Shown piece by piece: positions 7,712 through 16,749 of a stretch of DNA of 64,000 bases. The notes beneath the pieces are model-generated. The model was not told the DNA's origin, did no database searches, and saw only the letters and a list, made by a program, of their open reading frames with translations. The stretch is from Streptoalloteichus hindustanus (GTDB lineage: Bacteria > Actinomycetota > Actinomycetes > Mycobacteriales > Pseudonocardiaceae), in contig NZ_FQVN01000018.1 in the NCBI RefSeq assembly GCF_900129375.1, positions 30,253-94,252 on the forward strand, given 5' to 3'. Positions within the stretch are counted from its first letter, which is position 1, and every line of letters begins with the position of its first letter. The position numbers and the translations under genes are program-made.

Positions 7712-10447
7712 TCAGCGCTCCGCCTCCCGGAACTCCGCCAGCTCCCTGGGGAGCTGGGTCCGGCGGCGCACACCGAGCTTGCGGTAGGCGTTGGTCAGGT
7801 GGGTCTCCACCGTGCGCCGCGCCAGGCGCGTCAGCTCGGAGATCTCGTTGTTGGACCGCCCCGCCGCGGCCAGGCCGACGATCCGCCGCTCCGCGTCCGT
7901 GAGCGCCGCCAACCCGGTCCCGTTCCGCCGTTCCCTCCGTTCGCCCAGTTCGCCGAGGGCCCCGTCGACGCGTCGCAGGAGCCGGGGCATGGCGAGTTGG
8001 TCGGCCAACGCCCGCGCGTCGCGCAACGCCTCCCGTGCCCGCCGGCCCTGCCCGAGCGCCGCCCTGGCGCGGCCGAGGTCGACCAGCGACTCGGCCAGCT
8101 CCACCGGGGCAGGGGAGCCGGCCAGCAGGTCCACGGCCTCCGCCAGCAGGCCGAGCCGGCGCTCGCCGGCGGCCGTCGCGGCCAGCGCCCGCAACGCGCG
8201 GCCCACCACGCGGGGCGTGGCCCAGGTGCGGGCGTGCCGCAGCTCCTCCTCTGCCAGCGGCACCGCCTCCGCGACCCGGCCGAGTGCCACCTGGACGTGG
8301 GCGGCGGCCGACCGCCACGGGGTGACCACGGGCGAGACCCGGCCCCACGCGAGCTGCCGGGCCCCGCAGTCCTGGAAGTCGGCGAGCGCGCCCGCGAGGT
8401 CGCCGGACGCCGCGCGCAGGACGCCCCGGGCGTAGAGCAGGTCGCACCACTCCCAGGACGTGCTCTCGTCCCCCGCCACCAGCTCCACCAGCCGGGACGC
8501 CTCCGGCAGCCGGTCCAGCCCCACGAGGGCGAGGACGACCTGCGAGACCACGTGCACCGGGCGCACCCCGCCCCGCGTCGCGGCCACCACGAGCGGCTCG
8601 CTCTCCTCGATCGCGCGGGCGAACGCCCCCTCGGCCACGGCGGCCGCCGCCCGGGCGCCGGCCAGGACCCGCCGCGCCGGGTCGCTGAGGTCGGGTCGGT
8701 CGCCGAGCACCTCGTCGGCGATCCGCCGCGCCTCGGGCAACCGGTCGGCCCACCGCGTGACGATGGCGGCGGAGGCGTGCCAGTAGGGCAGGAGCGCCGG
8801 GGGCGGCGGCGCGGGGGGCCGGGGCGCGATCCTGGCCAACGCCTCCTCCGCCGAGACCAGCCCGGCGGTGGCGTCGCACACGGCCAGCAGCCCGCGGGCC
8901 ACCGGCTCGATCTCCCCCGGCGCGGCGGCCGCGGCCGCGCGCAGCCGCCGGACGGCGGCGGGCCAGGTCAGGACGTCCTGGGCGGCGATCAACGCGGCCG
9001 CCGCCCGCGTCGCCGCCGCGAACCCGTCGCCGTCCCCCACCCGGGCGCCGACGTCGTCGAGCAGCCGGAGCGCGGCGTCGACCCGGCCGTTGGCCGCCAA
9101 CACGGCGCCGAGCGACGGGGCGATCCTGGCCGACAGGCGCGGGCCGGCCTCCCGCAGCGCCTCGGTCAGCCGCCGCACGGCCGCCTCGGAGTTGACCGAG
9201 ATCTCCACCTCCCCGAGCCGCGCCAGGACCAGGCTCCGCCGCTCCGGGGACAGCGGGGCGTCCAGCGCCCGGCGCAGGAACGCCGTCGCCTCCTCGGGCC
9301 GGCCCCCGCTCCACGCCCGTCGGCCCGCGGTCCAGAGGGTGTCCGCCATCCACCGCTCGGCCACGACGTCGGCCTGCACCAGGTGGCGGGCCACGGCCTC
9401 GGGCGCGGCGCGGCGCTCGTGCAGCAGCGCCGCGACCCTGCGGTGCAGCGCTCCCTGCTCCTCGGGTTCCGAGCAGAGCGCGAGGACGGCGTCCCGCAGC
9501 ACCGGGTGCGTGAAGCGGGGCGGGTCAGCGCGGTCCAGGACGCCCTGCTCCCGCATCGCGGCGAGCCAGTCGGCGAGCCACGGGAGGGTTTCCCCGGTCA
9601 GCGCGGGCAGCAGCTCGGCCGCGTGGTCCTCCCCCTCCACCGCCGCGATGACCCGCAGCAGGTGGTCCCTCCGCGTCCCACCGTCGTTGGTCAGGCGGTG
9701 CAGCGCCCGCACGAACGCGCCGCCGCCGACGTCGGCCAGCCGTCGGGGCGCCCGCCCGACCGGCCCGTCCCCCGCCATCAGCGCGAGATCCCGGACCAAC
9801 GCGTGCACCAGCAACGGGTGCCCGGTGGTCATCCGCGCGCACTCGTCGCACACCTCGTCCGGCGTCGTCGGGCCGAGCCCGGCGCGCACGATCCTGGCCA
9901 CCGTGGCGGGGCTCAGCGGCCGGGGCCGCAGGACCGTCGCCGCGCCGACCGCCGCGAGGCGGCCGGGCACTCCGGGGTTGGTGCGCTCGGCGACGACCAG
10001 GAGGACCGGCAAATCGGCGAGCAGGTCGGCGCACCGGACGAGATAGCGCAGGGAGGCCGGGTCGGCGACGTGGACGTCGTCGACCACGAGCAACAGCGGC
10101 TCCTCCTCCGCCAGCCGGCGCAGGAGGACGTCGAGGTGGTCGAACGCCTCGTCGTCCGGTCCCGACGGCTGGTCCCCGCGCAACGGGCACCGCTCCTCCA
10201 ACGCCACCTCGAACAGCTGCCGCGCCACGCCGAGCCGGAAGCCGCTCTCCTCGGCCGAGCACCGCGCGCGCAGCACCCGCATCCGGTCCGGGGCCGGGCC
10301 GGCCTCCCGGAGCGCGATCTCGTCCAGGAGCGTGGTCTTGCCGACGCCCGGCCCGCCGGCCACGACGAGCAGCCCGCCGGACCCGGCACGGGCGCGGGCG
10401 GCCAGGTTCGCGGCGGTCGTCAGCTCGTGGTCACGTTCGAACAGCAC
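7712..10447 (-). CDS. LuxR-family regulator of the large ATP-binding (LAL) type
   Basis: 911 residues. An N-terminal AAA-type ATPase has Walker A GGPGVGKT (residues 31-38) and Walker B LLLVVDDVHVAD (about 120). A long helical TPR-like middle follows. The C-terminus is a LuxR helix-turn-helix: LTDAERRIVGLAAAGRSNNE, then RTVETHLTNAYRKLGVRRR. The ATP-grasping N-terminus and TPR region usually sense a small molecule. It lies 18 bases downstream of a paralogous LAL gene on the same strand, probably co-transcribed. Neither neighbour indicates a target pathway; such proteins often act in cis on secondary metabolism, but no such cluster is visible here. Confidence 0.92.
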   Translation of the reverse strand: MLFERDHELTTAANLAARARAGSGGLLVVAGGPGVGKTTLLDEIALREAGPAPDRMRVLRARCSAEESGFRLGVARQLFEVALEERCPLRGDQPSGPDDEAFDHLDVLLRRLAEEEPLLLVVDDVHVADPASLRYLVRCADLLADLPVLLVVAERTNPGVPGRLAAVGAATVLRPRPLSPATVARIVRAGLGPTTPDEVCDECARMTTGHPLLVHALVRDLALMAGDGPVGRAPRRLADVGGGAFVRALHRLTNDGGTRRDHLLRVIAAVEGEDHAAELLPALTGETLPWLADWLAAMREQGVLDRADPPRFTHPVLRDAVLALCSEPEEQGALHRRVAALLHERRAAPEAVARHLVQADVVAERWMADTLWTAGRRAWSGGRPEEATAFLRRALDAPLSPERRSLVLARLGEVEISVNSEAAVRRLTEALREAGPRLSARIAPSLGAVLAANGRVDAALRLLDDVGARVGDGDGFAAATRAAAALIAAQDVLTWPAAVRRLRAAAAAAPGEIEPVARGLLAVCDATAGLVSAEEALARIAPRPPAPPPPALLPYWHASAAIVTRWADRLPEARRIADEVLGDRPDLSDPARRVLAGARAAAAVAEGAFARAIEESEPLVVAATRGGVRPVHVVSQVVLALVGLDRLPEASRLVELVAGDESTSWEWCDLLYARGVLRAASGDLAGALADFQDCGARQLAWGRVSPVVTPWRSAAAHVQVALGRVAEAVPLAEEELRHARTWATPRVVGRALRALAATAAGERRLGLLAEAVDLLAGSPAPVELAESLVDLGRARAALGQGRRAREALRDARALADQLAMPRLLRRVDGALGELGERRERRNGTGLAALTDAERRIVGLAAAGRSNNEISELTRLARRTVETHLTNAYRKLGVRRRTQLPRELAEFREAER

Positions 10448-10465
10448 GCCTCTCCCGTCCGGTCC

Positions 10466-13150
10466 TCACTCGTCCGCCAACACCTCGGCGAGCTGCGCCC
10501 GTCGGGTGATGCCCAACTTGCGGTAGGCGTTGGTCAGGTGGGTCTCCACCGTGCGCCGGGTCAGGTGCAGGGCCGCGCAGATTTCCGGGTTCGAGTGGCC
10601 GTCCGCGGCGAGCCGGACGACCCGGCGCTCGGCGGCCGTGAGCGCGCCGGGCCCGGACCGCGCCGCCCCGCGGAGCCGGGCGCCCGCCGCCGCCAACGCG
10701 GTGCGGGCGAGCCGCGTCAACCGGGGCGCGCCGAGCCGCTCCGCCCTGGCCAGCGCCTCGTGCAGCACCTCGCGGCCGGCTCGGCCCCGCCCCAGCGCGA
10801 CCCGCGCGCGGCCGAGATCGACCAGCGCCCGCACCAGATCGGGCTCGGCGGGCGACCGCGCGAGCGCGGCCACCGCCTCGGCCAACGCGCGTTCGCCGTC
10901 CTCCCCGCCCAGGGCGACGCCGCGCGCCCGCAGCGCCCGCCCCACCGCCCGCTCGGTCCCCCACGTCCTGGCGAGGGCGAGGTCCTCCTCCGCCAGCCGC
11001 GCGGCGTCCGCCGGCCGACCCAGTTCCGCGTGGGTAAGGGCCGCCTCGACCCGCCACGGCATGAGCATCGGGCCGGGGAACCGACGCGCGAGTTGCCGTT
11101 CGCCGCACTCCAGGTAGTCGGCGAGCGCGCGGTCGGGGTCGCCGAGGGCCGCGTGCAGGTATCCCCGCGCGAACAGGAAGAAGTTCCACTCCCACGACAT
11201 GCGGGGCGCCCGCGCCGTCACGTCGTCGGCGAGGCGCCGAGCCTCGTCGAGCCGGTCGAGTTCCACGAGGGCGAGCACGACCTGGGCCGCCGGGTACGGG
11301 GTCGACGCGACGCGCGGGTCGCGGCCGGCGGCGAGGGCCCGCTCGTACCGGCCGGCCACCACCGCGGTGTCGGCGCGCTGCCCGGCCACGTGCGTCGCGA
11401 ACTGCGGCGCGAACGGCGCCATGCCCTCGGCGACCTCGTCGATCAGCCGGTGCCCCTCCTCGGTGCGGTCGGCCCAGCACAGGGCGGAGCCGGCGAGCGC
11501 GCGGAGGCAGGGGTCCAGCGGCGCCGGCCACCGCCCGGCGAGGACGTGCCGAACCCTGGCCGCCAGCTCGGCCGCCGAGATCCGGCCGGCCCCCGCCTCG
11601 TACAGGGTCACGATCGCGTGCGGGAGCGACTCCGGCGACATCCCGTCCGTGACCGCCCGGAGCTGTTCGAGCCGGGCGACCCACACCGCGTCGTCCGGCG
11701 CGGCGGCCAGCACGGCTACCGCGCGCACTCCCTCGGCCAGCTCGACGTCGGCGAGTCCCTCGGCGATCTCGTCCAGCGCGGCGACCGCGCCAGCGACCTC
11801 GCCGCCGGCCGCCAGCGCCATGCCGAGCGCGGGAGCGATCGCCGCCCGCCGGCCCTCGTCGGGCTGCAGCCGCAGCGCCTCGCCCAGCCGCCGCGCGCCG
11901 GCCAGCGGATCGGACAGAGCCTCCAGAGCGCCGAGCCGGGACAGGACCTCCGCCAGGGCAGGGGACGGCAACGGCGAGTCCGCCACGTGCCGCAGGAGGC
12001 GCAACGCGAGATCGGTCCGCCCCTCCCCGATGGCGCCGTCGGCGACGCACAGCAGGCTGTCCACCGCCCACGGCTCGGTCGGCCCCGGCGTCCGGAGCAG
12101 ATGGCGGGCCACCGCCTCGGCCGGAGCGCCGCGCTCGTAGAGCAGCTTGGCGGCGGCGCGGTGCGCCGCCTGCCGCTCCGCCGGCTCCACGCCGCTGAGC
12201 ACCGCGTCCCGCAGCAGGGGGTGGGCCAGCCGGGGTGGAGTGCCGACGACGCTGCCCTGGTGGCGGAGCTGCTGGAGCACGGCCCGCAGCCACGGGCCGT
12301 CCACCCCGCTGACCGCCGGCAGCAGCGCCTCGGTCGCCTCCTCGCCGTCCAGCACGCCCAACGCCCGCCCCACCTGGCGCGCGTCCCAGGCCGCGAGGGA
12401 GACCAGGGTGCGGATGGCAGCGCCGTAGCGGCCCCGGGGGAACCACTCCGCCCCGCCGGCCAGGACCTCCGGCCAGCCCTCGCCCACGGCGGCCAGGTCG
12501 TCGAGCAACGCGTGCAGCAGCATCGGGACGCCCAGGGACGCCCGCGCGCACTCCCGGGCCACCTCCTCCGGCACCGCCGCCCCGAACCGCGCGCGCACCA
12601 ACGCGACACCGGCGTCCGCGCCGAGCGGACCGAGGTCCACCAGCGTGGCGAGCGAGCCCGGCAGGCGATGGGTGAGCTCCCGGTCGACGGGCGCGCCGCT
12701 GTAGCGGAAGAGCAGCCGCTCCGTCACCACGACGAGCACGGGCACCCGGTCCAGCCGACGCGCGAGGAAGGTCAGCCACCGCTGGAAGGCGTCGTCGGCG
12801 AGGTCCACGTCGTCGACCGCGAGGAGCAGCGGCGAGTCGGCCGCGAGCTGGTGGAGCCACCGGTACCGCTGGTGGAACAGCGCGTGCTCGTCCGCCGCGG
12901 CCCCGGGCGCGCCGGGGAGGAGCCGGTCCAACGCGGCGTCCGGCCCGTCCGGCTCCCGGCACGCGATCCGCAGCACCCGCATCCCGGTGGCCTCGGCCCG
13001 CCGACCGGCCTCGGCCAGCAGGGAGGTCTTCCCGCTCCCCGGCTGGCCGCGCACCAGGACGAGCCGCCCGGCGCCGTCGCGGGTGCGCCGCGCGGCGGCG
13101 GCGATCGTCGCGAGCTGGTCATCACGATCGAGCAGCGCCACGCGGATCAT
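10466..13150 (-). CDS. second LAL-type LuxR regulator (paralogue of the downstream gene)
   Basis: 894 residues if started at ATG 13150. That start is chosen by alignment with the paralogue (LLDRDDQLATI matches the paralogue's FERDHELTTA); the frame stays open about 300 bases further upstream. No good ribosome binding site precedes it. Walker A GQPGSGKT is at residues 35-42 and Walker B LLLAVDDVDLAD lies further on. The C-terminal helix-turn-helix (LTAAERRVVRLAADGHSNPE, RTVETHLTNAYRKLGITRR) is nearly the same as in the paralogue. The pair most likely arose by tandem duplication and the two proteins could hetero-oligomerise or share targets. Confidence 0.9.
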   Translation of the reverse strand: MIRVALLDRDDQLATIAAAARRTRDGAGRLVLVRGQPGSGKTSLLAEAGRRAEATGMRVLRIACREPDGPDAALDRLLPGAPGAAADEHALFHQRYRWLHQLAADSPLLLAVDDVDLADDAFQRWLTFLARRLDRVPVLVVVTERLLFRYSGAPVDRELTHRLPGSLATLVDLGPLGADAGVALVRARFGAAVPEEVARECARASLGVPMLLHALLDDLAAVGEGWPEVLAGGAEWFPRGRYGAAIRTLVSLAAWDARQVGRALGVLDGEEATEALLPAVSGVDGPWLRAVLQQLRHQGSVVGTPPRLAHPLLRDAVLSGVEPAERQAAHRAAAKLLYERGAPAEAVARHLLRTPGPTEPWAVDSLLCVADGAIGEGRTDLALRLLRHVADSPLPSPALAEVLSRLGALEALSDPLAGARRLGEALRLQPDEGRRAAIAPALGMALAAGGEVAGAVAALDEIAEGLADVELAEGVRAVAVLAAAPDDAVWVARLEQLRAVTDGMSPESLPHAIVTLYEAGAGRISAAELAARVRHVLAGRWPAPLDPCLRALAGSALCWADRTEEGHRLIDEVAEGMAPFAPQFATHVAGQRADTAVVAGRYERALAAGRDPRVASTPYPAAQVVLALVELDRLDEARRLADDVTARAPRMSWEWNFFLFARGYLHAALGDPDRALADYLECGERQLARRFPGPMLMPWRVEAALTHAELGRPADAARLAEEDLALARTWGTERAVGRALRARGVALGGEDGERALAEAVAALARSPAEPDLVRALVDLGRARVALGRGRAGREVLHEALARAERLGAPRLTRLARTALAAAGARLRGAARSGPGALTAAERRVVRLAADGHSNPEICAALHLTRRTVETHLTNAYRKLGITRRAQLAEVLADE

Positions 13151-13426
13151 CGTGGCGTGAAAGCGGCCGCGCGGAGGCGAGGCCGGCCGGGCCGGGAGAG
13201 ATCGACCGCGCGTCACCCGCGCCCGCCGGGCCTCCCGCGAAGCCCGGGACGGGAGGGACGACACGGCTCCCGCACTGTGTGGACCCCCAGTCCACGCTGC
13301 CCCTGCCGCGTGCCCCTCGTCCCTCCCGTCCCGCACCACCAAGCTTTCCCCCTGCCAGCGCCGAGCGGGATCGTGGATCACCACGAGATCAGTGTCATTC
13401 CCGCACGGCGGAAAGGACCCGGAAAG

Positions 13427-13530
13427 ACGCGAAGCCCGGGGTCCCACTGTCCGGCGGGGGTTCCCGGGCTCACGCGGGCCTCGGAAACTCCGGGGCCACT
13501 TCCGGCCGCGTCAGCAGACCGACCGGCTTG
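13427..13530. repeat. direct repeat, left copy, with predicted hairpins
   Basis: About 80 percent identical to 14234-14331 over its whole length apart from a 6-base gap, and in the same orientation. It can form AGCCCGGG...CCCGGGCT, then GGCCTCGG-AAACT-CCGGGGCC, then a short GGCCG...CGGCT stem. The right copy differs in bases but keeps the same pairings. The two copies bracket the DUF3800-like gene. The 507-base gap 13151-13657 otherwise holds only the upstream regions of the two flanking genes. Confidence 0.8.
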
Positions 13531-13657
13531 CGGCAACCACACCAGCAGATGACTCGTCGAAAAATCCAGCCGTAGAGCCAAAGTTCGCACGATCGGGTAG
13601 CGGGCGAGGCGCCCCCTAAGCTGCCCCGGATCTCGACGGACGAAAGGCCCTGCGGCA

Positions 13658-14224
13658 GTGCGGAATCTTGCTCACGTTGACGAGGGCGGCGGCCCGCTGC
13701 CCGAGGGGCGACGCCTCTACGTCCTTGCGGCGGTGCTCTCCCCCGAGAGCGAGGAAGCCGCTCTCCGCAGCGGGATGCGCGTCCCACTCCTCGATGGACA
13801 GGACCACATCCACCACCACTCGGAGAGCGGCAAACGACGCGTCGAGATCGCTCACCTGATCGCCACCCTCAGCTTCACCGGAGCGATCATCACCACGCGC
13901 GCGACCAGGAACAACGAGCAGGAGCTGGCCCGGGCTCGGCTTCTCGCCCGACTCCTGCCCCGACTGCAGCACGTCGAGCGGGTGGACGCCGCGATCATCG
14001 AGTCCCGGCACGGAAGCGACTGCCACGATCGACGAACCATGAACCGCCTACAACGATCACGACAAGTCAACTCGCCTTTTCGGGTGGTTCATGTCCGCAA
14101 GCGCCAAGACGAACGGCTGTGGCTGGCTGACTTCGTCGTGGGGGCGTATGTGTCAGCGCTCCTCCACGACGAGCCTGAGCCGTGGGACATCATCACCGCG
14201 ACACACGTCATCGATGTGAACTGA
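13658..14224 (+). CDS. DUF3800-like (putative RNase H-fold) protein
   Basis: 188 residues from GTG 13658, with GAAAGG about 10 bases upstream. Features matching the DUF3800-type group are an early acidic pair in HVDEGG followed by RLYVLAAVLSPES, a His/Glu segment (HIHHHSESGKRR, about residue 50), and a C-terminal LWLADFVVGAYVSALL (about 155-170). In that group the acidic residues are thought to form an RNase H-like metal site; activity here is unproven. Base composition is clearly lower in GC than the neighbours. The gene is bracketed by a roughly 100-base direct repeat, suggesting acquisition as a unit. It could be a nuclease of a defence or toxin system, but no partner gene is visible. Confidence 0.65.
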   Translation: MRNLAHVDEGGGPLPEGRRLYVLAAVLSPESEEAALRSGMRVPLLDGQDHIHHHSESGKRRVEIAHLIATLSFTGAIITTRATRNNEQELARARLLARLLPRLQHVERVDAAIIESRHGSDCHDRRTMNRLQRSRQVNSPFRVVHVRKRQDERLWLADFVVGAYVSALLHDEPEPWDIITATHVIDVN

Positions 14225-14233
14225 CCCCCGATA

Positions 14234-14331
14234 ACGCGAAACCCGGGCTCCCGTCGTCCGGCGGGGGGTCCCGGGCTCACGCGGGCTCCTGAGGAGCCAC
14301 TTCCAGCCGCGTCCGCAGACCGACTGGCTTG
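14234..14331. repeat. direct repeat, right copy, with predicted hairpins
   Basis: Starts 10 bases after the stop of the DUF3800-like gene. Compared with 13427-13530, most differences preserve pairing: the second stem is GGCTCCT-G-AGGAGCC here and GGCCTCGG-AAACT-CCGGGGCC in the left copy, with loop length changing as well. The shared end GCAGACCGAC(C/T)GGCTTG is the best conserved part. Confidence 0.8.
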
Positions 14332-14369
14332 TCGCGGACAGGATGCCACAGAAAATTTTGCGTGGCACC

Positions 14370-16055
14370 TCACCCGATCGGTTGATCTTGATCTGGGCGC
14401 TCCGGGCCCGGGATGAGCTTGCCCGGGTTGAGGATGCCGGTCGGGTCCAGGCGGCGCTTGACGGCGGCCAGCACGTCGGCGCCGAGGTCACCGATCTCGC
14501 CGGCGAGCCAGGGCCGGTGGTCCGTGCCCACGGCGTGGTGGTGGGTGATGGTGCCGACCGGGGTTCCGCCGCTGCCGGCGATGGCCCGGCACGCGGCCGT
14601 CTTGGCCCGCTGCCACTGGCCGACCGGGTCGTCCGGGTCGCGGGGCGCGATCGCGGTGAAGTACAGCGACGCCCCGGTCTCGTAGGCGTGCGAGATGTGG
14701 CACATGACGACCGGCCGACGGCCGGGCGTGGTCAGCGCGTCCACCAGCGCGCCCCGGACCGACGCCCACAGCGCCGGGAGCGCCGACCAGGTCGTCGCCG
14801 TCTCCAGCGTCTCCACGCACACGCCCACGTCCAGCAGGGCGTCCCGTTGCCGCGGGCCGGCGAACCGGTTGTGGCGCCAGGACTCGCCGGCCGCCGAGCC
14901 GAGCGTGACGGGGCTGAAGGTGTGCACGATCCGCAGCGCGGCGTCCCGCCGCCAGGCCAGCTCCCGGCCGTCCTCGGCCTCCCAGCCCAGCACGAGCAGG
15001 CAGGGGCGGGAGACCCCGCGCAGGTTCAGGTAACCGCGCAGGGCCTTCGTCCTCAGACCGCCGGACAACGCGACCGAGACCTCGGTTTCGTCCACATCGG
15101 ACAGTCGCGTGACGTCGGCCAGCTCGCGCTGCTGGGCCAGCGCCCGGACGGCGGCGACGCCGCGCTCCCAGCCGTCGAGGACGAATCCCTCGTACCGGCG
15201 CACGGTCGGGGCGGGGCGGACGCGCAACGCCACCTCGGTGATGACGCCGAGCGTTCCCTCGCTGCCCAGGACGAGGTGCCGGAGGTCGGGGCCGGCCGCC
15301 GAGGCGGGGGCGACGCCGAGCCGCCACTCCCCGGCCGGCGTGGCCAGCCGCAGTCCCTCGACCATGTCCTCGAACCGGCCGTAGCCGGAGGACGCCTGCC
15401 CGGCCGAGCGGGTGGCGGCGAACCCGCCGACGGTGGCCCGCTCGAAGGACTGCGGGAAGTGGCCGAGGGTCAGCCCGTGCGCGCCGAGCAGCCGTTCGGC
15501 GTCCGGGGCGCGCACGCCGGCCTGGAGCACCGCGATCCGGGACACCGGGTCGACCGAGACGAGCCGGTCGAGCTGCGCGAGGTCGAGCGCGACCACCGCC
15601 TTCTTGTCGCCCCGCAAAGCGGTCACCCCGCCGACCACCGACGTGCCGCCGCCGAAGGGCACCACGGCCACGTCGTGCTCGACGCACACCTCCAGCACCC
15701 GCTGGACCTGGGTGGGCGACTCGGGCAGCACCACCGCGTCCGGCACCGCCAGCTCCGCGCCGCCGCGCCGACGAACCAGGTCCACATAGGACAGTCCGCC
15801 CGTGCGGCCGAGCCGGGCCTCCCGGTCCAGCAGGACGTTCGACTCGTCCACGACGTCGGCGAGCGCGGCGCGCGCGCCCTCGGGCAGGGCGGAGTCGGGG
15901 ACGGCGAGCACGGAGGCCGGTGCGGCCGGCGTGGTCGCGCCGACCAGTCCGGTTCTGGCGCGCAACCAGCGCAGGGCGTGGGCGGGCAGCGGGGACCGCG
16001 CGGCGCCGGCGGGAGTCCAGCTCCCACGGACGGTGTGGTCGATGGCCTCGGTCAC
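14370..16055 (-). CDS. FAD-linked oxidase, alkyl-DHAP synthase/glycolate oxidase-like
   Basis: 561 residues from GTG 16055. The FAD-binding domain of the vanillyl-alcohol oxidase fold is clear: VVLPESPTQVQRVLEV, VVPFGGGTSVVGGV (about residue 150) and HLVLGSEGTLGVITEVALRV (about 280). The C-terminal FAD-linked oxidase domain ends in RLDPTGILNPGKLIPG. The family includes D-lactate and glycolate oxidases and alkyldihydroxyacetonephosphate synthase; the overall pattern favours the last group. It is divergent by only 16 bases from a TetR gene that runs into glpD, linking it to glycerol-3-phosphate or ether-lipid metabolism. The exact substrate is not settled by sequence. Confidence 0.88.
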   Translation of the reverse strand: MTEAIDHTVRGSWTPAGAARSPLPAHALRWLRARTGLVGATTPAAPASVLAVPDSALPEGARAALADVVDESNVLLDREARLGRTGGLSYVDLVRRRGGAELAVPDAVVLPESPTQVQRVLEVCVEHDVAVVPFGGGTSVVGGVTALRGDKKAVVALDLAQLDRLVSVDPVSRIAVLQAGVRAPDAERLLGAHGLTLGHFPQSFERATVGGFAATRSAGQASSGYGRFEDMVEGLRLATPAGEWRLGVAPASAAGPDLRHLVLGSEGTLGVITEVALRVRPAPTVRRYEGFVLDGWERGVAAVRALAQQRELADVTRLSDVDETEVSVALSGGLRTKALRGYLNLRGVSRPCLLVLGWEAEDGRELAWRRDAALRIVHTFSPVTLGSAAGESWRHNRFAGPRQRDALLDVGVCVETLETATTWSALPALWASVRGALVDALTTPGRRPVVMCHISHAYETGASLYFTAIAPRDPDDPVGQWQRAKTAACRAIAGSGGTPVGTITHHHAVGTDHRPWLAGEIGDLGADVLAAVKRRLDPTGILNPGKLIPGPERPDQDQPIG

Positions 16056-16060
16056 CGCTA

Positions 16061-16093
16061 CAGTGTGACATATGACGTCTCAGCGTCACAGTG
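16061..16093. promoter_or_regulatory. palindromic operator overlapping the tetR start codon
   Basis: An imperfect palindrome centred on GACGTC (16074-16079) pairs TGTGAC (16064-16069) with GTCACA (16085-16090). It covers the ATG at 16072 and most of the 16-base gap to the divergent oxidase gene, so bound TetR could block both transcripts. The very short gap also implies short or absent leaders. Confidence 0.55.
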
Positions 16094-16749
16094 TTGATCC
16101 CGCCGTCCCGCGCGTTCCGCCCAATCGGGTCGACGACGACGCGCTGCTCGACGCGGCCAGGGAGTGCGTGCTCGCGGTGGGGGTGCGTCGCACGACGCTG
16201 ACCGACGTCGCCCGTCGCGCCGGCGTCAGCCGGATGACCCTCTACCGCCGGTTCCCCGACATCCGGACGCTGGTCGCGAAGCTGATGACCCGGGAGTTCG
16301 GCGCGCTGCTCGGCGCGGCGGCCGAGGGCGTGCCCAGCACCGCGAACGCGCGCGAGCGCCTGGTGGCCGGTGTCGTGGGCGCGGTGCGCCTGCTCGCCGA
16401 CAACCCCCTTCTCCGCACGGTGCTCGACATCGACCCCGAGCTGTTGCTGCCCTACGTGGTCGAGCGGATCGGCGGCACCCAGCGGGTGGCCGAGCAGTTC
16501 CTCCGGGAGCAGGTGGTGGCCGGGCACGCCGACGGCTCGGTGCGGGCGGGGGACGCCACCGTCCAGTCCCGCCTGCTCTTCCTCACCACGCAGTCGCTGG
16601 TGTTGTCGCTGCGCCCGGCCAGCTCCGACGGGACCGCGCCGGCGGCGTTGTTCGCCGAGCTGGCGCACCAGTTGGACGCGGCACTGCGCCCCAGTCCAGG
16701 TCCAGGTCCAGGTCCCGGTCCGGCCACCGAGGAGGAGAGCACGTCATGA
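16072..16749 (+). CDS. TetR family regulator of the glpD/oxidase locus
   Basis: 225 residues. The N-terminal helix-turn-helix is intact (LLDAARECVLAVGVRRTTLT, then DVARRAGVSRMTLYRRFPD, about residues 24-64). The C-terminus contains a PGPGPGPGP stretch encoded by hexamer tandem repeats at 16691-16720, probably a slippage product of no functional weight. The stop overlaps the glpD start (ATGA), so regulator and enzyme are translationally coupled. It likely controls the divergent FAD oxidase and its own operon through the palindrome over its start. The inducer is probably a glycerol-derived or lipid metabolite; that is inference. Confidence 0.9.
   Translation: MTSQRHSVDPAVPRVPPNRVDDDALLDAARECVLAVGVRRTTLTDVARRAGVSRMTLYRRFPDIRTLVAKLMTREFGALLGAAAEGVPSTANARERLVAGVVGAVRLLADNPLLRTVLDIDPELLLPYVVERIGGTQRVAEQFLREQVVAGHADGSVRAGDATVQSRLLFLTTQSLVLSLRPASSDGTAPAALFAELAHQLDAALRPSPGPGPGPGPATEEESTS

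Noticed and set aside
7799..13552. Very long open frame (over 1900 codons) on the plus strand across both LAL genes
   Set aside because: Its translation is low-complexity Arg/Gly/Pro/Gln/His sequence produced by reading the complement of high-GC codons; the minus-strand proteins have complete Walker and helix-turn-helix motifs.
13378..13590. Related minus-strand peptides encoded by both direct repeats (13378-13590 and 14089-14373)
   Set aside because: Similarity is explained by the DNA repeat. Differences favour preserved base pairing over preserved amino acids, and no start context is present.
16691..16720. Functional Pro-Gly repeat domain at the end of the TetR protein
   Set aside because: It is a simple hexamer expansion at the extreme C-terminus, most likely neutral slippage.
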